Of a stretch of 64,000 bases of DNA, positions 1 to 25,611 are shown one piece after another. The notes under the pieces were generated by a model. That model did not search any database and was not told the origin of the DNA. It saw only the letters and a list, made by a program, of their open reading frames with translations. The number at the start of each line of letters is the position of its first letter. The stretch's first letter is position 1. A program made the translations under genes and the position numbers. This stretch comes from Oryzias latipes (taxonomy: Eukaryota; Chordata; Actinopteri; Beloniformes; Adrianichthyidae), in assembly GCF_002234675.1 (NCBI RefSeq), contig NC_019859.2, forward strand, positions 9,761,983 to 9,825,982, written 5' to 3'.

Positions 1-3000
1 AATGTTTCAGATACTCTTGAAAGACTGTAAAAACATCAAATCAAACCAGTTAACCTAAAACACATGGAATGAGCCCTTTCAATGATTGAGAAAGAAAACA
101 CAATTAAGGAGTGTTGTTATGACCCGCTCCACTATCCTGGTTTTTTGACCTTCACAGCTTGCCACATCACATGCTCTGCACCTCTCATCAAGATCAAGCT
201 GTTCACCTATGATATGCTCCATTTAAGCTCTCCAGTTTATAGTCTATTTACCGGTTTGTTTTGGTTTGCTCACAGCCCATCCTTGTTTCCACGTTCAGGT
301 TCAAGTTTCTTTGTGGGTGACCGATTGCTAATTCTCCAGAAGTTTTGGTTAAAACTGCCTCTTGCTGTGTATTTTGCTTCTGCAGGATTCTTTGACTTTC
401 CCTTTGGATTACCAATCTTAGATTTCAAATGCTTTTTGGATTTTTCCCTCCCATGTTTGACCTTAACCTGTTCCTTTCTACAGAGCGTTCCGCTCAGGAA
501 TTCTCGGATTCCCAAGACTTTCCCGTCAGCTGCACGCCTTTTGAGCCGCTTCACTGCAGTTTCCTCCAGCTGCTAATCACCACCGTGTTTGAAGTTCCTG
601 TCATTCTTTCGTCTCGTTGGACTGGCTGTACAAGAGAGATTACAGTCAAGACATTTCTGAAACATTATTTTCATAATTTTCTGTTTTTTATCAGGTTAAT
701 TTCTTCTGATTTCATCCACCCCTGTGAAGCTGGTGGATGAAGATCCTCTGAGACTTTTCTGTTCTTTATCGGTGTCTTTAAACAGTTAAATCCTCTATTG
801 AGTCTGCATTTCACTCGTTGTCTGGCATTTCCTTGAGGTTTTCTCAAAGACCCATGGAGTGCAAACTTAAAAAAAGAAAATCTCAACATTTCACAGAAAA
901 TAAAGTTTGTTACAACCAACTACAACCCTTTTGCTGGACTTGTCTGCATTCAGCTATGCGATGTGCATCTACAGAAACATTAAAGCTCAGACCTTGTTCT
1001 TTGTCTCTGGCAGTATTTATCTTTTGTCCCTCATGTACGAACACAGGATGGCAGGATGGATTAAAACCCAGCTTTTCCTGCTCTTTAGTGGTTAATCATT
1101 TCTCTTGTCGCCTCACAGAAGCCAGGGGTCTCCAAGGTCAGCCTCTTGACAAATGGACTAACATATTGTGAAAGGGAGGGAAAGGGAGCATAAAAGAGAG
1201 AAGATAGTTGTTGCTGCCAGAGCAGGCGGCGACCTCACCATTTGGACAAGTGAATGTTTTGTTTAGTTTTTCTGGAGGACGCCTACTTGAGGAAACTCAA
1301 ATCGGTGCGGCACACATAGAGACCAGCGGGTTGAGAGGCCCACTTAATGCCGACCCATAGAAAACGACTCATCACACACGCACACCCACACACAGCCTAC
1401 AATCCTGGGAGTGGCAGTGCCCCCCCCCCCCCCCCCCCCCCCGCCTCCCACCAAGACGAGTCTGACACGAGGCCCAGACTCAAAAATCCAAGAGCACACA
1501 CATAAATACATATAATTAAACTCAACAGAGAATGGGTAGGGGGTGCAGGCCAAGCAGGTGCTGTTGCAGTCCCACACAACTAGAACTGTGCATGCATAAG
1601 CGTGCATGTGATAGCAGGGGGGTTCGTTTGCCGTCTGTCAGTCCAGCCTGCTGCTTGCATGATCAGCCACTTTTTGTTGTTCTCCTGGGGTTTGTGCGCA
1701 TGTGTGTCTTATAAGAAATGTCTGAATCGTAGATCAGTGTATTTAGCAGTATGTATCATCCTAACAGCATTATTGGGGGGGTCACTATCTATGAGCTACA
1801 TCATATTGTTTCATCCATCCGCCTTCGCTTAAGTTCACTTGGGCAAAAATATGGCCTCAGTGCATGCCACATTGTGATCGTTACCCAGCAGGCACAGCAC
1901 AGTAGCTGCAATCTGCAAGATTCTGATCTGAAAACACAATTGAGTAATCAGACTGAATTAAAATTGGTGGCCTCCATCTCAACTGTTTGACTCACACTCC
2001 ATAGAATTTGGTTCATTTAGTTCATGAAATTATACTGGCACTTATGTTTACACACAAGACAGACGCTCAACAGATTTTAGCTGTGATGCACACAAAAAAA
2101 GTAGAGAGCACTTCATAATTATCTCCATTCAACATTCTGGAATCTGGCAGGAAGCTTTGAGCAGGATGGATCAGCACAGGAAAAGCATATGTGAGCTAAA
2201 CATGGCTGTAGGACAGCACAGCAGACTGTTCAGATAGGCAGGGCATACCTAAAAATGTCACTCCTTCATTGGGGTTAGTAGTTTTCATTCACATTGACTG
2301 GGAATCATAGTATCAAAAAGTCAAAGGGTTGTAACAGCTGCTTGTTTGTAGGGGAAAAGAATAACAGCAAGTCCAGCTGGAAAAAAAAACTCAGCTTAAC
2401 AAGTTCCAACTTTTTCACAGTTTAAAGTTTGATGAAATGATTGTGAGCATGTTATTGCCTAAGGACAGCCTGAAAAAGTTGTATTTTTAATTTCTTAGTT
2501 CCTTATATTTAAAGTCCCACTCCGATCATTTTTTCATCTAATTTAAAGCGCCCCCAGTGGTCTTTTAGTTATGTTTATGCTGTTTTTTAGGTAAAATATA
2601 AAACATATCCTTTCTAGGACATATATTTCCTACAGAACGGCAAGAGTTCATCAGTATTTTGCCTCCGAGTTGTTGGGGGGGGGGGTGTCCTAACTTCCCG
2701 TCATCCATCTGTTACATGCTCTCCCGCTAGCTTACAGTCAATACATGAAGCTAGGGGGATGCATCACAATGCAAGCCTGATTTTCAATAATTTGATTAAA
2801 GAAATAATTAAAAATGCCATTTTAATCTTAATTTTCTTATATATATCCTCCATCTTGAGAAAAATGCTACAAGAACATGCTAAAAAACATAAAAAACACA
2901 ATTTTTGTTGGCTTGGGTCTAACTAAACCCAACCATTTGTGTTTTGTTAGGTTTGAGTGGGACACATAAACGCCATGCAAAGCATACCAAAAAACTCATG

Positions 3001-3573
3001 TTTTTCTTCAAACTTCATTCATTGTCCACACCCCCTTTAAGGCATATGTGTTGCTCTGATTGAACAGAGATGAAGTCGAGATTCACTTTAGCTCACACAG
3101 ACAGATGCCAGTTAATGAGGCATGCATGTAAGAAAGCATTTCAAGCAGGTGATGGTTAGAATGAGCTACATACCTTGTCAAACAGAGTCTTCCATTGCTG
3201 AGGCAAGGAAAGAGAAGAAGAGAGTATGAGAAGGAGCAAAAGGAAATAGAAAGAGGTGCCAAAGAGGAGAGGAGCACCTGTTTAGAGGTGATGCTCAATT
3301 TTGTAGCAATGATTGGAATGAGAATCACTAAAAGGCAGGATCATTGTGAGTAGAAGGAAACCATGAGTGTGACATGAAAAAAAATAATCAGCTTTGAGAG
3401 AGGCAGCTAATCTCATTGTGCTTCTTTGCGCATTTTTAGATCCTAAAACTCCAGTCATGAGTTCAGTCTTGACATTTTGCTGTGTTACTTTGTAAAATAA
3501 TTCCATATATGGTAACCTGTACATACTTTTGGAAAGAAGGGCCTTTCTGGGAAATAAATTTATGGGGACTTAC
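1..3573 (-). other. rhbdl3: Intron 1 of rhbdl3 (partial, runs off left edge)
   Basis: This stretch follows the donor site of rhbdl3 exon 1 on the minus strand. I looked for the next exon, which should encode an EF-hand-like segment in this family, and did not find it, so the intron probably extends beyond the left edge. It holds a 23-nt poly-C run (1420-1442), a copy of the TTAA-bounded repeat family near 2512-2965, and otherwise A+T-rich sequence. A lysine/arginine-rich minus-strand reading frame at 270-554 begins without an ATG and has no recognisable homology. Confidence 0.6.
2512..2965 (+). repeat. TTAA-bounded repeat family copy in rhbdl3 intron
   Basis: It starts tttaaagtcccactccgatc, includes cccccagtggtcttttagtt and cccgctagcttacag, and ends near gtttgagtgggac, the inverted form of its start. 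The inverted ends beginning at TTAA suggest a non-autonomous DNA transposon. Confidence 0.65.
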
Positions 3574-3717
3574 AACATCCTCTGGAGCCACGGGGAGGAC
3601 ATCTGTACTTTCCAAAACCTCAATTTCCTCGCCCTCCGCGTTGGCTGCTACCGCCGGAGAAACGTTAACCGGTGCCTCCCGGGATCCTCCAGTCATCCTC
3701 GGGCTGCTCCTCTCCAT
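3574..3717 (-). CDS. rhbdl3: Rhomboid-like protein 3, first coding exon only
   Basis: RHBDL3 is a brain-enriched member of the rhomboid family of polytopic membrane proteins, with an N-terminal cytosolic segment before the rhomboid core. Only the first 48 codons lie here. The ATG is at 3717-3715 and the exon ends at 3574, followed by a consensus donor, gtaagt. The peptide contains AVAANAEGEEIEVLE followed by LPVAPED, which aligns with AVAACAEAERIEELE ... LPAAPED at the start of human RHBDL3. The identification rests on this short match plus position: rhot1 is the next gene on the same strand, as in human. The exon is GC-rich and sits at the edge of a CpG-rich region, as expected for a 5' exon. 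The catalytic membrane core is off the left edge and cannot be assessed. Confidence 0.82.
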
Positions 3718-4350
3718 ACATCCACGATCCTCAGGAAGAACTCCACATACTGATGTTTCCTCTCATCTCATGCGTGCGCTATTAACCTTTAGCGCACGTT
3801 TGCGCAAAGCGGCCACTTCCAAGAAAAGTTGATGAAGTTGAGGAACACCTAAAAGCTGAAGAGTCCACACACAGAAGCATGAGCTGAAGGGGCTGGAGGC
3901 GCGCGCGCGCAGGGTGGCTCTTTTCACTTTAAAAGATGCGACGCAGAAGGAGGCAGCAGAGCGCAGATCCATCCAAAGGAAACAATTACATCATCGGTGG
4001 TGACAACAGGACAGCGATGGGAATCCGGTCCTGGTGACGCAAAGTGTGAAACAGCTTGATCGAGCCACCGTGGCATAAGTCGACTCAGGCGGCGCGCGCG
4101 CATGCTGCCCGAGTCCAGGAAAGAAGTTGGAGCAGGTGCCAATTTTTTCGGTGCGTCATGACACCTGGCGCGCTTGTTCTGTCGCCGGAGCGGAGCGAGG
4201 ACGGACGGAAGGGCGGACGGGTGTCTGGGTTTTCCTCCGCGCGCCCCAGTCTCAGAGGAAGGGAGAGGAACACCGAGCTGGATTCAGGAAGAACAGACAC
4301 CGCTGAAGCGCTTCGAATGCGTTTTCTCAGTCAGGGTCAGTTAAGAGAGG
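3718..4350. promoter_or_regulatory. GC-rich (CpG-island-like) promoter region of rhbdl3
   Basis: This is the densest CpG stretch in the left third of the window, with GC alternations near 3900-3912 and 4090-4100, directly upstream of the rhbdl3 start codon. It probably contains the transcription start of rhbdl3 and perhaps a divergent one for the short plus-strand ORF at 4423. No TATA box is evident. The assignment comes from base composition and position only. Confidence 0.6.
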
Positions 4351-4422
4351 GTGGGGGGAGAGACTTGGCTGGGTGGGAAGGAATCACCGCTTATTCCTGA
4401 TGAAGGGGTTTCGAGGAACTCA

Positions 4423-4581
4423 ATGAGTCTTCCTCAGCAGCCTGTTGTTACCAAAAGAGTGATTAAGGAAAGGAAGAAGTGGAAGGACAGATTTGTTCAC
4501 TGCATTAAAATTGTGTTTTTGGTGTCTTTAGCCCTCATGCTTTGTTTGTTTCTGAGGAATAGCATTGATGCTTGTTTCTAG
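4423..4581 (+). CDS. Possible 52-residue single-pass membrane micropeptide
   Basis: I do not recognise this ORF. It starts at ATG 4423, ends at TAG 4579-4581 and encodes 52 residues. The first part is basic and polar (VTKRVIKERKKWKDRF), followed by a hydrophobic run (IVFLVSLALMLCLFL) long enough for one membrane helix, then a short tail ending in DACF. This basic-then-helix layout recalls small regulators such as phospholamban or other small integral membrane proteins, but I see no specific match. The same frame is open back to a TAA at 4342-4344 without another ATG. The start context is weak (T at -3, A at +4). It lies just outside the rhbdl3 promoter region on the opposite strand. It may be a real small gene, part of a divergent transcript, or chance. 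Confidence 0.3.
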   Translation: MSLPQQPVVTKRVIKERKKWKDRFVHCIKIVFLVSLALMLCLFLRNSIDACF

Positions 4582-4589
4582 TTGAATTA

Positions 4590-4850
4590 CTATCCATCCA
4601 TCCATCCCTTTTGGGGTTTACAGGGTTTGCTGGTGCCAACTCAGCTAGTGTTGGGCAACATGGGAACATGTCGCCACTGTCATTTGGGCCCCACTCACAC
4701 ACACACCTGCACACCTAAGGGCAACTTAGATTCACTAATAAACCTATGAACCATCTTTCTGGACTTCGGGAAGAAACCGGAGTATCCGGAGGAAACCCAC
4801 ACATGCTAGTCACCGATATGCAGTCCCCATATTTGAACTACAATCAAAGT
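4590..4850 (-). repeat. Fragment of a SINE-type repeat
   Basis: The segment begins with CATC repeats and contains stretches (gggcaacttagattcac, ggaggaaacccacaca) that parallel the body of the better preserved tRNA-derived SINE at 40908-41297. It looks like an older, diverged partial copy in the same orientation. Confidence 0.5.
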
Positions 4851-4872
4851 ATATGAACCCTTTTTCCTTTAT

Positions 4873-5230
4873 ATAATAATAATGGATTGGATTTATCTGC
4901 GCCTTTCAAGACACTCAAAGCGCTTACAGTGTGTCCATTATTCATTCACTTCTCATTCATACTTGGTGATGATAAGCTAGTGTTGTAGCCACAGCTGCCC
5001 TGGGGCAGACTGACAGAGGTGTGGCTGCCATTTCGCGCCTACGGCCCCTCTGACCATCACCGGGAGCATTCATGCACATTCACACACCAGTGGAGCCACA
5101 CTGGAGGCAAGGAGGGTGAAGTGTCTTGCCCAAGGACACAACGACATTTTGGCTGGTGGGAGCGGGGATCGAACCGCCAACCCTTCCATCATTGGACGAC
5201 CCGCTCATCCACCTGAGCCACTGTCGCCCC
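4873..5230 (-). repeat. tRNA-derived SINE with intact A and B boxes
   Basis: Read on the minus strand the element begins ggggcgacagtggctcagg. It carries a pol III A box (TGGCTCAGGTGG, 5220-5209) and a B box (GGTTCGATCCC, 5175-5165), so its head derives from a tRNA. Its 3' end runs through a gaaaggcgcagataaat-like segment into an ATT-rich tail near 4873. That tail resembles the 3' end of the LINE fragment at 26650-26980. The short reading frames across it are incidental. Confidence 0.85.
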
Positions 5231-5859
5231 ATATGCTGATTACATTAAAGTTTCAAAGTAGAAAAATGCTTTTCAGTTTTTATTTTTTGTATTTTAAAAT
5301 TCAAAACGGGTCAATCTGACCCTGAGCATAACAGGAGGGTTGATATGTTCTTGTGGTATTTTCTCATGATAAAGGTCGTATGTTAAGTAAATGAAACAGA
5401 AATTATACTCTAGAAAATGACAGCTTTTTTTTAAATTTGGGGTTAAAACGACTTAAATTCCTGCCAGAATTGAAGCTCTAACATCCAAACCATCTTGACA
5501 GGACACGAGGTCTGCAAAGACCTAAAAAGAAACAAATAGGAGGGATGAAGAAGATCGAGGGCCAACAGTAACCTGTCAATCAAAAAAAGAACCATGCTCC
5601 TGTTTGTGTGCAGATCAAACTGTACTAGTTGGATCCACTTTAATTGAAGGGGTCTAACAGACCACAATGGTTCTTTGGTAAACTACTCTTGCATATAATA
5701 AATTGCTTTAATCCAAAGCCAAACATCTTATTTTAACAATGGATAAAAATCTGATTATATTTAAATCTTGAGCACTGCAGTTATTTAATTTGCCACCTTA
5801 TGATTTAAGGGAAAAAACAAGCAATCTCCACTTTCAAAAGAGCCGTGTCAAAAGCAATG

Positions 5860-6013
5860 CTGCCAAACCTGGGTCTGCTACCTGCACCTGGATCAGGTGT
5901 GCTCAGTCAATCAGAATGTAAAAACACCTGAGTCAGCTCATCAGCACCAAAGAGGGAAGGGGGAGCTGGAAAACAGGCAAGGTGGTAAACCTTGAGCACC
6001 AGGATTGGGCAAC
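5860..6013. repeat. Short terminal-inverted-repeat element (MITE-like)
   Basis: The left end (gccaaacctgggtctgc) and the right end (gcaccaggattgggcaa) are imperfect inverted copies of each other and bracket about 150 bp. This pattern is common among teleost MITEs. I cannot assign a superfamily because no clear target duplication is seen. Confidence 0.45.
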
Positions 6014-9000
6014 TCTCAGTGACCACGAACTGTAGAATCCCATTCTTAGGATTCTACATTTACACAAGCTCAAATCAAATTGCTGTTATAGCCAATCATG
6101 TTGGATATAAAACCAATTCATCAATGGCTTTGAGGTTCAATAATGAAAATTTAGCCACACAGGTAGGATTTTTTAAGATAAATGGTCGAGAATTTAAAAA
6201 TAATCAATTTTGGAGTCAGATAAGGTCCAAACTGCTTAAAAAAACTTTTGAAATGTATTTTATTTAAATTAAATTCTAAATTCCTACAAACACAAGCTGT
6301 CTTTATATTACCATGTTTTGCTCCAAACGTGTTTAGTTCCAAAAAAAATTCAATCAGAATTAGCCCCTGGGTCAGGTTTGCTGCCACAAACAGAAGTGTC
6401 TCATTTTAGATGAACACCTACCAATTACCTGTTGAGACATCAAATATGCCTAATAGTTGGGTGGAGGCCATAAATAAGGAGACATTATGTGTGGTCTATA
6501 ATGTGTAGGTTGATCCGTATCCTTTGGCTGAATCTCAACCTGTTTCATGTGACTGCATTGCCATAGAAACAATATGAGGGGTTCACATGTGTGCCCTCAA
6601 GGGACTCCTAACTCCCACACTGGAGCAAGAGGTTGAAACAACACTCCTGTCTTCTATTTGATACCCTCCCAGGAGGCCCACTGCATCACCTAATCAACAG
6701 TCTCTTCTGGAGATGTTTTGTGGAATTTGGGAAAATTTATGAACTTTATATATATATACTGTATAATATTATATAATAATATTTTCCTTTAGAGTTTTTG
6801 ATTATAGTTCAAGGTAGCGAGCAGTTGGATTTGTGCAGCACATGCCAGAGGCCATACCATGTCTTACTCATATAAATGCAGATTTTGCTATGAGTCACAA
6901 TTTTAAATCATGCACACACAGTTATACATCAACATGAGTTCCATTCCACAGGAATTTTCTGAACAAAACAAGCTTTGACATGATTTGCTGTCCATACGTT
7001 ATGAGTCAGGTACAGGGGTGGTAAGGGGGGAGAATGTTAAAAAAATGGAGGTGTACAGTAGAGGGAAAAAAACACCCACTACGTGGGAGAAGATCTATGT
7101 ATAAACTAACAGCTGGGAAGCGTGCTGTTTCATTAACAGGAGTGTAGCTCAAAGCTGTTTGCAAGAGTGAAGTGTTGATGAACTTATAGCAAGTTTTCTT
7201 TTAACACCATCTCCCATGCTTTAAATAAATTCAATACTAAAGTAAAGATGTTTGGGTTACACAAACTTTTCCTTTGTCGTAAGAATGCTCCATGAAAAAA
7301 ACACATCTTAGATTGGTGGAAAAGGTAGTTCATCTGCTTTTATAATGTTGCCACATTTGTCAGGAGCATGTAATAACAGGACGTTCGAGGAGATGAAAGA
7401 CAGGACTGTTATCATCCTCTCTTGTTCTGAAATTAGTGTCGAACATATCCTGCTCTGTCTCTGTTGTCTTCTGGATTTCTCTACTCATCAACATTGAGGA
7501 CACACCTTTTTGTTTTTAAGTAAATAAGATGTTGCTATATGCTCAAGCTGCCTCCACTAAATGATGTCATTATCAGTGAAGCTAACAGCACAGCTTTCTC
7601 TACACTTTGAACCCACGATCCATCTGCCCTGAGCAGAGTCTGGACACATTGTTGAAAATAAAACTTCAGCTCATGATTGGGTTTTCATGCATGTGTTGCA
7701 AACTGCAGCATCAAAGAGGGTGTGAGGTTGGAAGCCAGGGCTGTAAAGCTACAGACACATCAAGCATACGAAGCATGTTGAAGAATGTGGTAAACGTGGG
7801 TTCTTCACTGTGCATTTAGTCCATGGTGTTCACACTAGACAAGCAGGGAGGGGCTTCTTTTGCTACTGTTTAGTAGTGCATGTCCCCCACCCACCCACAG
7901 TTGGAGGAGGCTAAATGTCAAGGTGGGGGCAAATCTTGCTCCAACCATTTTCTTTCACAGCTCTTATTATGATATATGAAAGACTTGGTGCTTTATAATT
8001 GTGGCTGGGCACAAACTGCAAATTTCTCCCCCATAATCAATTTTCAAACAGTTGGGGTTGTATATTCAGGCCTGTCATGCATATTTTGTTCAGGCATATA
8101 TGGGAGCCAGTGGGGTCCTACGGGACAGGAGGGGAGGCGCGAAACGAGCGGGGCGGAGAGAGAACATTAGCTGCATGTTGTGTGCTGTAAACTCTGGAAA
8201 TTAAAGGATTAATGATTAAAACCGCTCCTGCTCTCTAATCGGAGTCCTGTCGTAGAGGCCGAAGTCCCAGTCCGAGGAATATAGTACCTTCTTTCCACAA
8301 CAGTTGCTATTTCTATGAATGAAAATGGACACCATCTTCACGTCACTACCAAATCAGAGTCCCTGAAAGGTCAAAGTTCAACCTGGTTTAAACATTCAGT
8401 GGATGCATGTTTTGTACATAGAACCTGAAAATTGATCTATATTGAGCTGAAAATACAGAGATATTTGGATAAATGCAGACTTTCCTAAGTGATAGGAAGG
8501 GAAAAAATACACTCAATTTAAGTACAAAAGTTGTTTATAATAGCAGCTCAGTGGAGAAAAACAGAAGAATTAACGAGTGAGACATACCAGCCCTTCCACA
8601 CTGAATGACTGCTGAAGCAGAGATCTACTTGGTAAAAAAAAAGGGATGATTCTGCATTAAACAACCTGAAAACATTTAGGTTTGAGGCGGTTTTTCAACA
8701 CAGAACTTATACATCAGCACAACCCTGAGCAACAAGAAGCAGTAGCAGCAGCACTCTATTCTGAAGAGACAATTTATTTATTGCTTTGTCAGGATTCATT
8801 ACTGATGCAGTGACGATGCAGATTCAGCAGGAAACTCAGCTTCTGACGTCCAACCGGGGCTTCTAAGAGCCACAGCTTTATCCAACCCAAATTAGTTTGT
8901 GGATGTTTGTTTTAAAACTATGTCAGTAAACAATGCCAGAAATTGTTTGTTCCTACCAAATTTTGAAAATTATTCATAAACCTTTTATGGATATAAAGAC

Positions 9001-10017
9001 ATTTATTCAGCACATTTGTCATTTTTACAAGAAAAAAAAGGTTTAAATTCACTCTTTCTACATTTTGTCATGTAAAAATGTGAAGCTTCAGTATATCAAA
9101 ATTAACCTAAACTAAATGAACTGATCCGCTTGAAAGACAACACTTTAGGCCTTTTCCTTTTACAGACTGTACTCAGGAAGAGGATAAATATACATTTCGT
9201 AAACTGATAGTTTTTATAAAGTATTACCATACATTTCAATTGATCGAAAAAGTTTTTTATTGGGTATTTTCAGGTAATTTATATGCAAGCCACTTTTGAA
9301 AAAACACTGCCCCCTTGTGCCCCATTAGGGAACTATTGGTACCCCGTCTCACATTGCACTTTAAAGGGATAAATGTTAGCAAGAAAAGAAAGCATGAAAT
9401 AATGATTCACAGGTGTCAGATGTTTATTAAGCTTTTCTTAAAGGATCATTTTTCAAACTTTACAATAAGGTTCCAATAATAATTTCAAAATCATTTATTA
9501 TAAGCATTAGTTAGGTCGTGTCTGTGAGGTTTTACAGCATTTAGAGTTAGGTCAGATTAAAATCCTTCAGTAAAACCTTTTGCTTCCTAAATCCAAACAA
9601 ACAACCATAGTAGATGATAATGCCAGACACGTTTAAGGCTTTATTTATTTAAGGATTTATTATTAATATGTTATTGATGGATAAGAGATTGTGTAATAAA
9701 ACCTTTATTAATGCCTTGTATTCTTAAGACTGAATAATAAGCATTGGTAAACTGCCAATTAAATAATACACTTCCAAAATAAAGCATATAATTGGCTGTT
9801 GACACCTGATTTAATAGTTAATGTTTTATTAACTAACATTAATAAAGGGACCCTTGTTATAAAGTTCTACTAAGGTTTTAGCCTTCAACAATAAAGAAAA
9901 GGCTTGATTTTACTCAATAGTCACAAGACTAATACTGTATTTAATGTCTTAATTTCACCAATTCCTTCACCATGACCACATTTTATCAGAGAGCTTTTTT
10001 AAACAGCAGGTTATGAG
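6014..10017. other. Intergenic DNA between rhbdl3 and rhot1
   Basis: About 4 kb of mostly A+T-rich sequence without an exon-like reading frame. A GC-richer patch at about 8090-8300 stands out and may be regulatory. Microsatellite-like TA tracts occur near 6750. I see no tRNA, snoRNA or miRNA gene that I could defend. Confidence 0.6.
8090..8300. promoter_or_regulatory. Isolated GC-rich patch, candidate regulatory element
   Basis: A GC-rich run containing gaggcgcgaaacgagcgg is followed by two homeodomain-type TAAT cores (ggattaatgattaaaacc, about 8206-8223) and another GC-rich run to about 8280. It lies in a long gene-free stretch upstream of rhbdl3 and downstream of rhot1. No ORF explains the composition. 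A distal enhancer or an unannotated promoter are both possible. Confidence 0.25.
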
Positions 10018-10023
10018 TTTATT
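10018..10023 (-). terminator. rhot1: Candidate rhot1 polyadenylation signal
   Basis: Plus-strand tttatt reads AATAAA on the minus strand, about 950 nt past the rhot1 stop codon. No canonical AATAAA lies nearer on this strand, so a 3' UTR of about 0.95 kb is suggested. Variant signals closer in cannot be excluded. Confidence 0.35.
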
Positions 10024-10978
10024 GTAAACTTTTGAAAAGGCAGGGCGGAGAGAATCCATGTAGCAACACTTCTCGCAGGAAGCCGTCATTGCCATAAAAT
10101 AAAAAGAAAACCAGTTTTGGTGACATAATTGCATCAGTTATAATGAAGGAGGCTGACTGTCACATCAACATTTTATATTAAGACTATTGAGAAAGAACAT
10201 CTGCTAAAAGGAGAAGTCCATCTAAGATTTTCATATTGGGAACATCTTAAAACGTAAAGGTGATATTGATGTATATCTGGGTTCACAAACAAGAATGGTG
10301 TTGAGGAATGCGGCAGAGTCTTTGACACATTCACACCCACTGAGCAGCAGTTTCTACATGCAAAAAGAGAAAAAAAGAAGATTGTGCATCCAGGAATTTG
10401 GCCACATTTCAGTCTAAGAGGAGAAGCGTTTCAAGTTTATCTAAGAACACGCTGTTAAAGTAATTCTTCTGCAATCAGGGTTTAATTAGTTTAGTAAAAC
10501 AAAAAAAGCTTAGTTAGTGTCTAAGATAATGTCTATATTATATACAGTATTTACATAACATGTTTCATACATAAACAAAAATAAATAAATGTATTCTGTC
10601 AGTGAGCAAGCAACAAGAAATTAGATAAGTATATGCTTTATGTTGTCACTAGTGTTTAGCAGCAGCTTTCAAATATATGTTAAATATAAACATTTCATTT
10701 TATACTTTTTATAACATCTTAAGTAAATTTCATACAAAATAAATATACATATTTTTAATCAGGAAGGACAACAGAAAGGAACACAGCCACAGCAGAACGT
10801 TAGCTTGATTTGGTCACAAAAAATAATAAAAAGTACAGGTTCAGAAGTTCTCTAAACTGCTCATTTTTCAAGAAAATGTCCATTTAACGCAAAGAAGCAA
10901 AATATTGGATGTTTTCACTGGCAAAAATGGGTCCATGGAGTACCATGCAGAGGCGAGCTGGACCAGCACACCCGAGGA

Positions 10979-24574
<13,596 letters not shown>

Positions 24575-25270
24575 CTTCTCTACCTCCGTCAACCAAATTG
24601 ATCGGGAGGTAAGTGTGCAACATTTATGCTCCCGTCCTGGTGATGAAGGATACAGCCAGCCAGCTCTCCGCGGCCTGGCTCGTGCGCTTGCGGCTACATT
24701 CGCATTTCCGTTCCGGTTTGCACGAGTCCAGAATGGAGGAAGAGGTTTGATTCTCGGTTGGTGTTTACTGTATTAGCCAGCTGTGTTTAGAGGCACGACA
24801 CTCTCCGTAAGACGAGGCTTGTCTGACAGGCAGGACCGCCGCTGATGACATAACGAGTCACGCCGATTTAGAGCCGCGTCAGCAAGCAGTCGGGAGGATC
24901 ACTCCGACTGTGTGAACAGCGCACCACGCCTCTTTTATTCGACACAGAAACATCTAACTTTTTTATCTTTTACATTATAAACCATGTTTAGTTTTTGTAA
25001 TTAAACATATTTTAAATATTGTAATTGCGTATAATATTCTGAAAGACTAGTCTGATACTTAAAAAAAGCTCAGAGGAAGACATCTCGTCTTCTTCTCTTC
25101 TACGTCAAATATTCGCTCCGAAAAGGAGTTTGTGAACGCGCGCCCTCTTGTGGTGTAACTAATAACTGCCTCTGAAAATTCAATTTTTTTTAAGGAAGCA
25201 TAAAACCTAAAAAAATAAATGAATAAAAATAGATCTATATTAAATTATTTTCAGGTAATTTGTTAGTTTC
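24575..25270 (-). promoter_or_regulatory. rhot1: rhot1 upstream region
   Basis: About 300 bp upstream of the rhot1 ATG are moderately GC-rich (24600-24920) and probably contain the transcription start, without an obvious TATA box. Beyond that the sequence becomes A+T-rich towards the 3' end of adap2. I see no further gene. Confidence 0.5.
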
Positions 25271-25276
25271 TTTATT
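25271..25276 (-). terminator. adap2: Candidate adap2 polyadenylation signal
   Basis: AATAAA on the minus strand about 340 nt beyond the adap2 stop codon at 25614-25612. Confidence 0.4.
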
Positions 25277-25611
25277 AGGTATAAGTTCTTATAAAGTAAC
25301 AGATACTAAAGCAATAAAGTGTGAAAGTACATTGTCTTGTGAAAATGTGCAAACTATAATAACCCAAAAACACAAATAATGAAAATTAATAATCAATTTT
25401 AAATGTAAAATTAAATAAATAAATGTCACTTTATACATAATGTTTTTGCACAGCAAGGCTTTTAAGAGTTGTCCTCCTGACACCGATAAAGCATTAGTAG
25501 TATCAATGTGGGATATTCTGCCTGCAGATGTGCAAAGATCCTGCTAAGAAGGAGCCTTCTTTGTAACGTCTGCCGTGTCTTGTTGAGTACAGCATGGTCA
25601 TAACATCCCAG

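Noticed and set aside
270-554. Basic minus-strand frame of 94 codons (KRLKRRAADGKVLGIREF...)
   Set aside because: It has no ATG start, no convincing splice sites and no homology that I recognise; it lies in the rhbdl3 intron and is best left unannotated.
5165-5220. Possible tRNA gene (A and B boxes on the minus strand)
   Set aside because: The boxes belong to the head of a SINE; the cloverleaf is not conserved and the sequence continues into a SINE body and tail.
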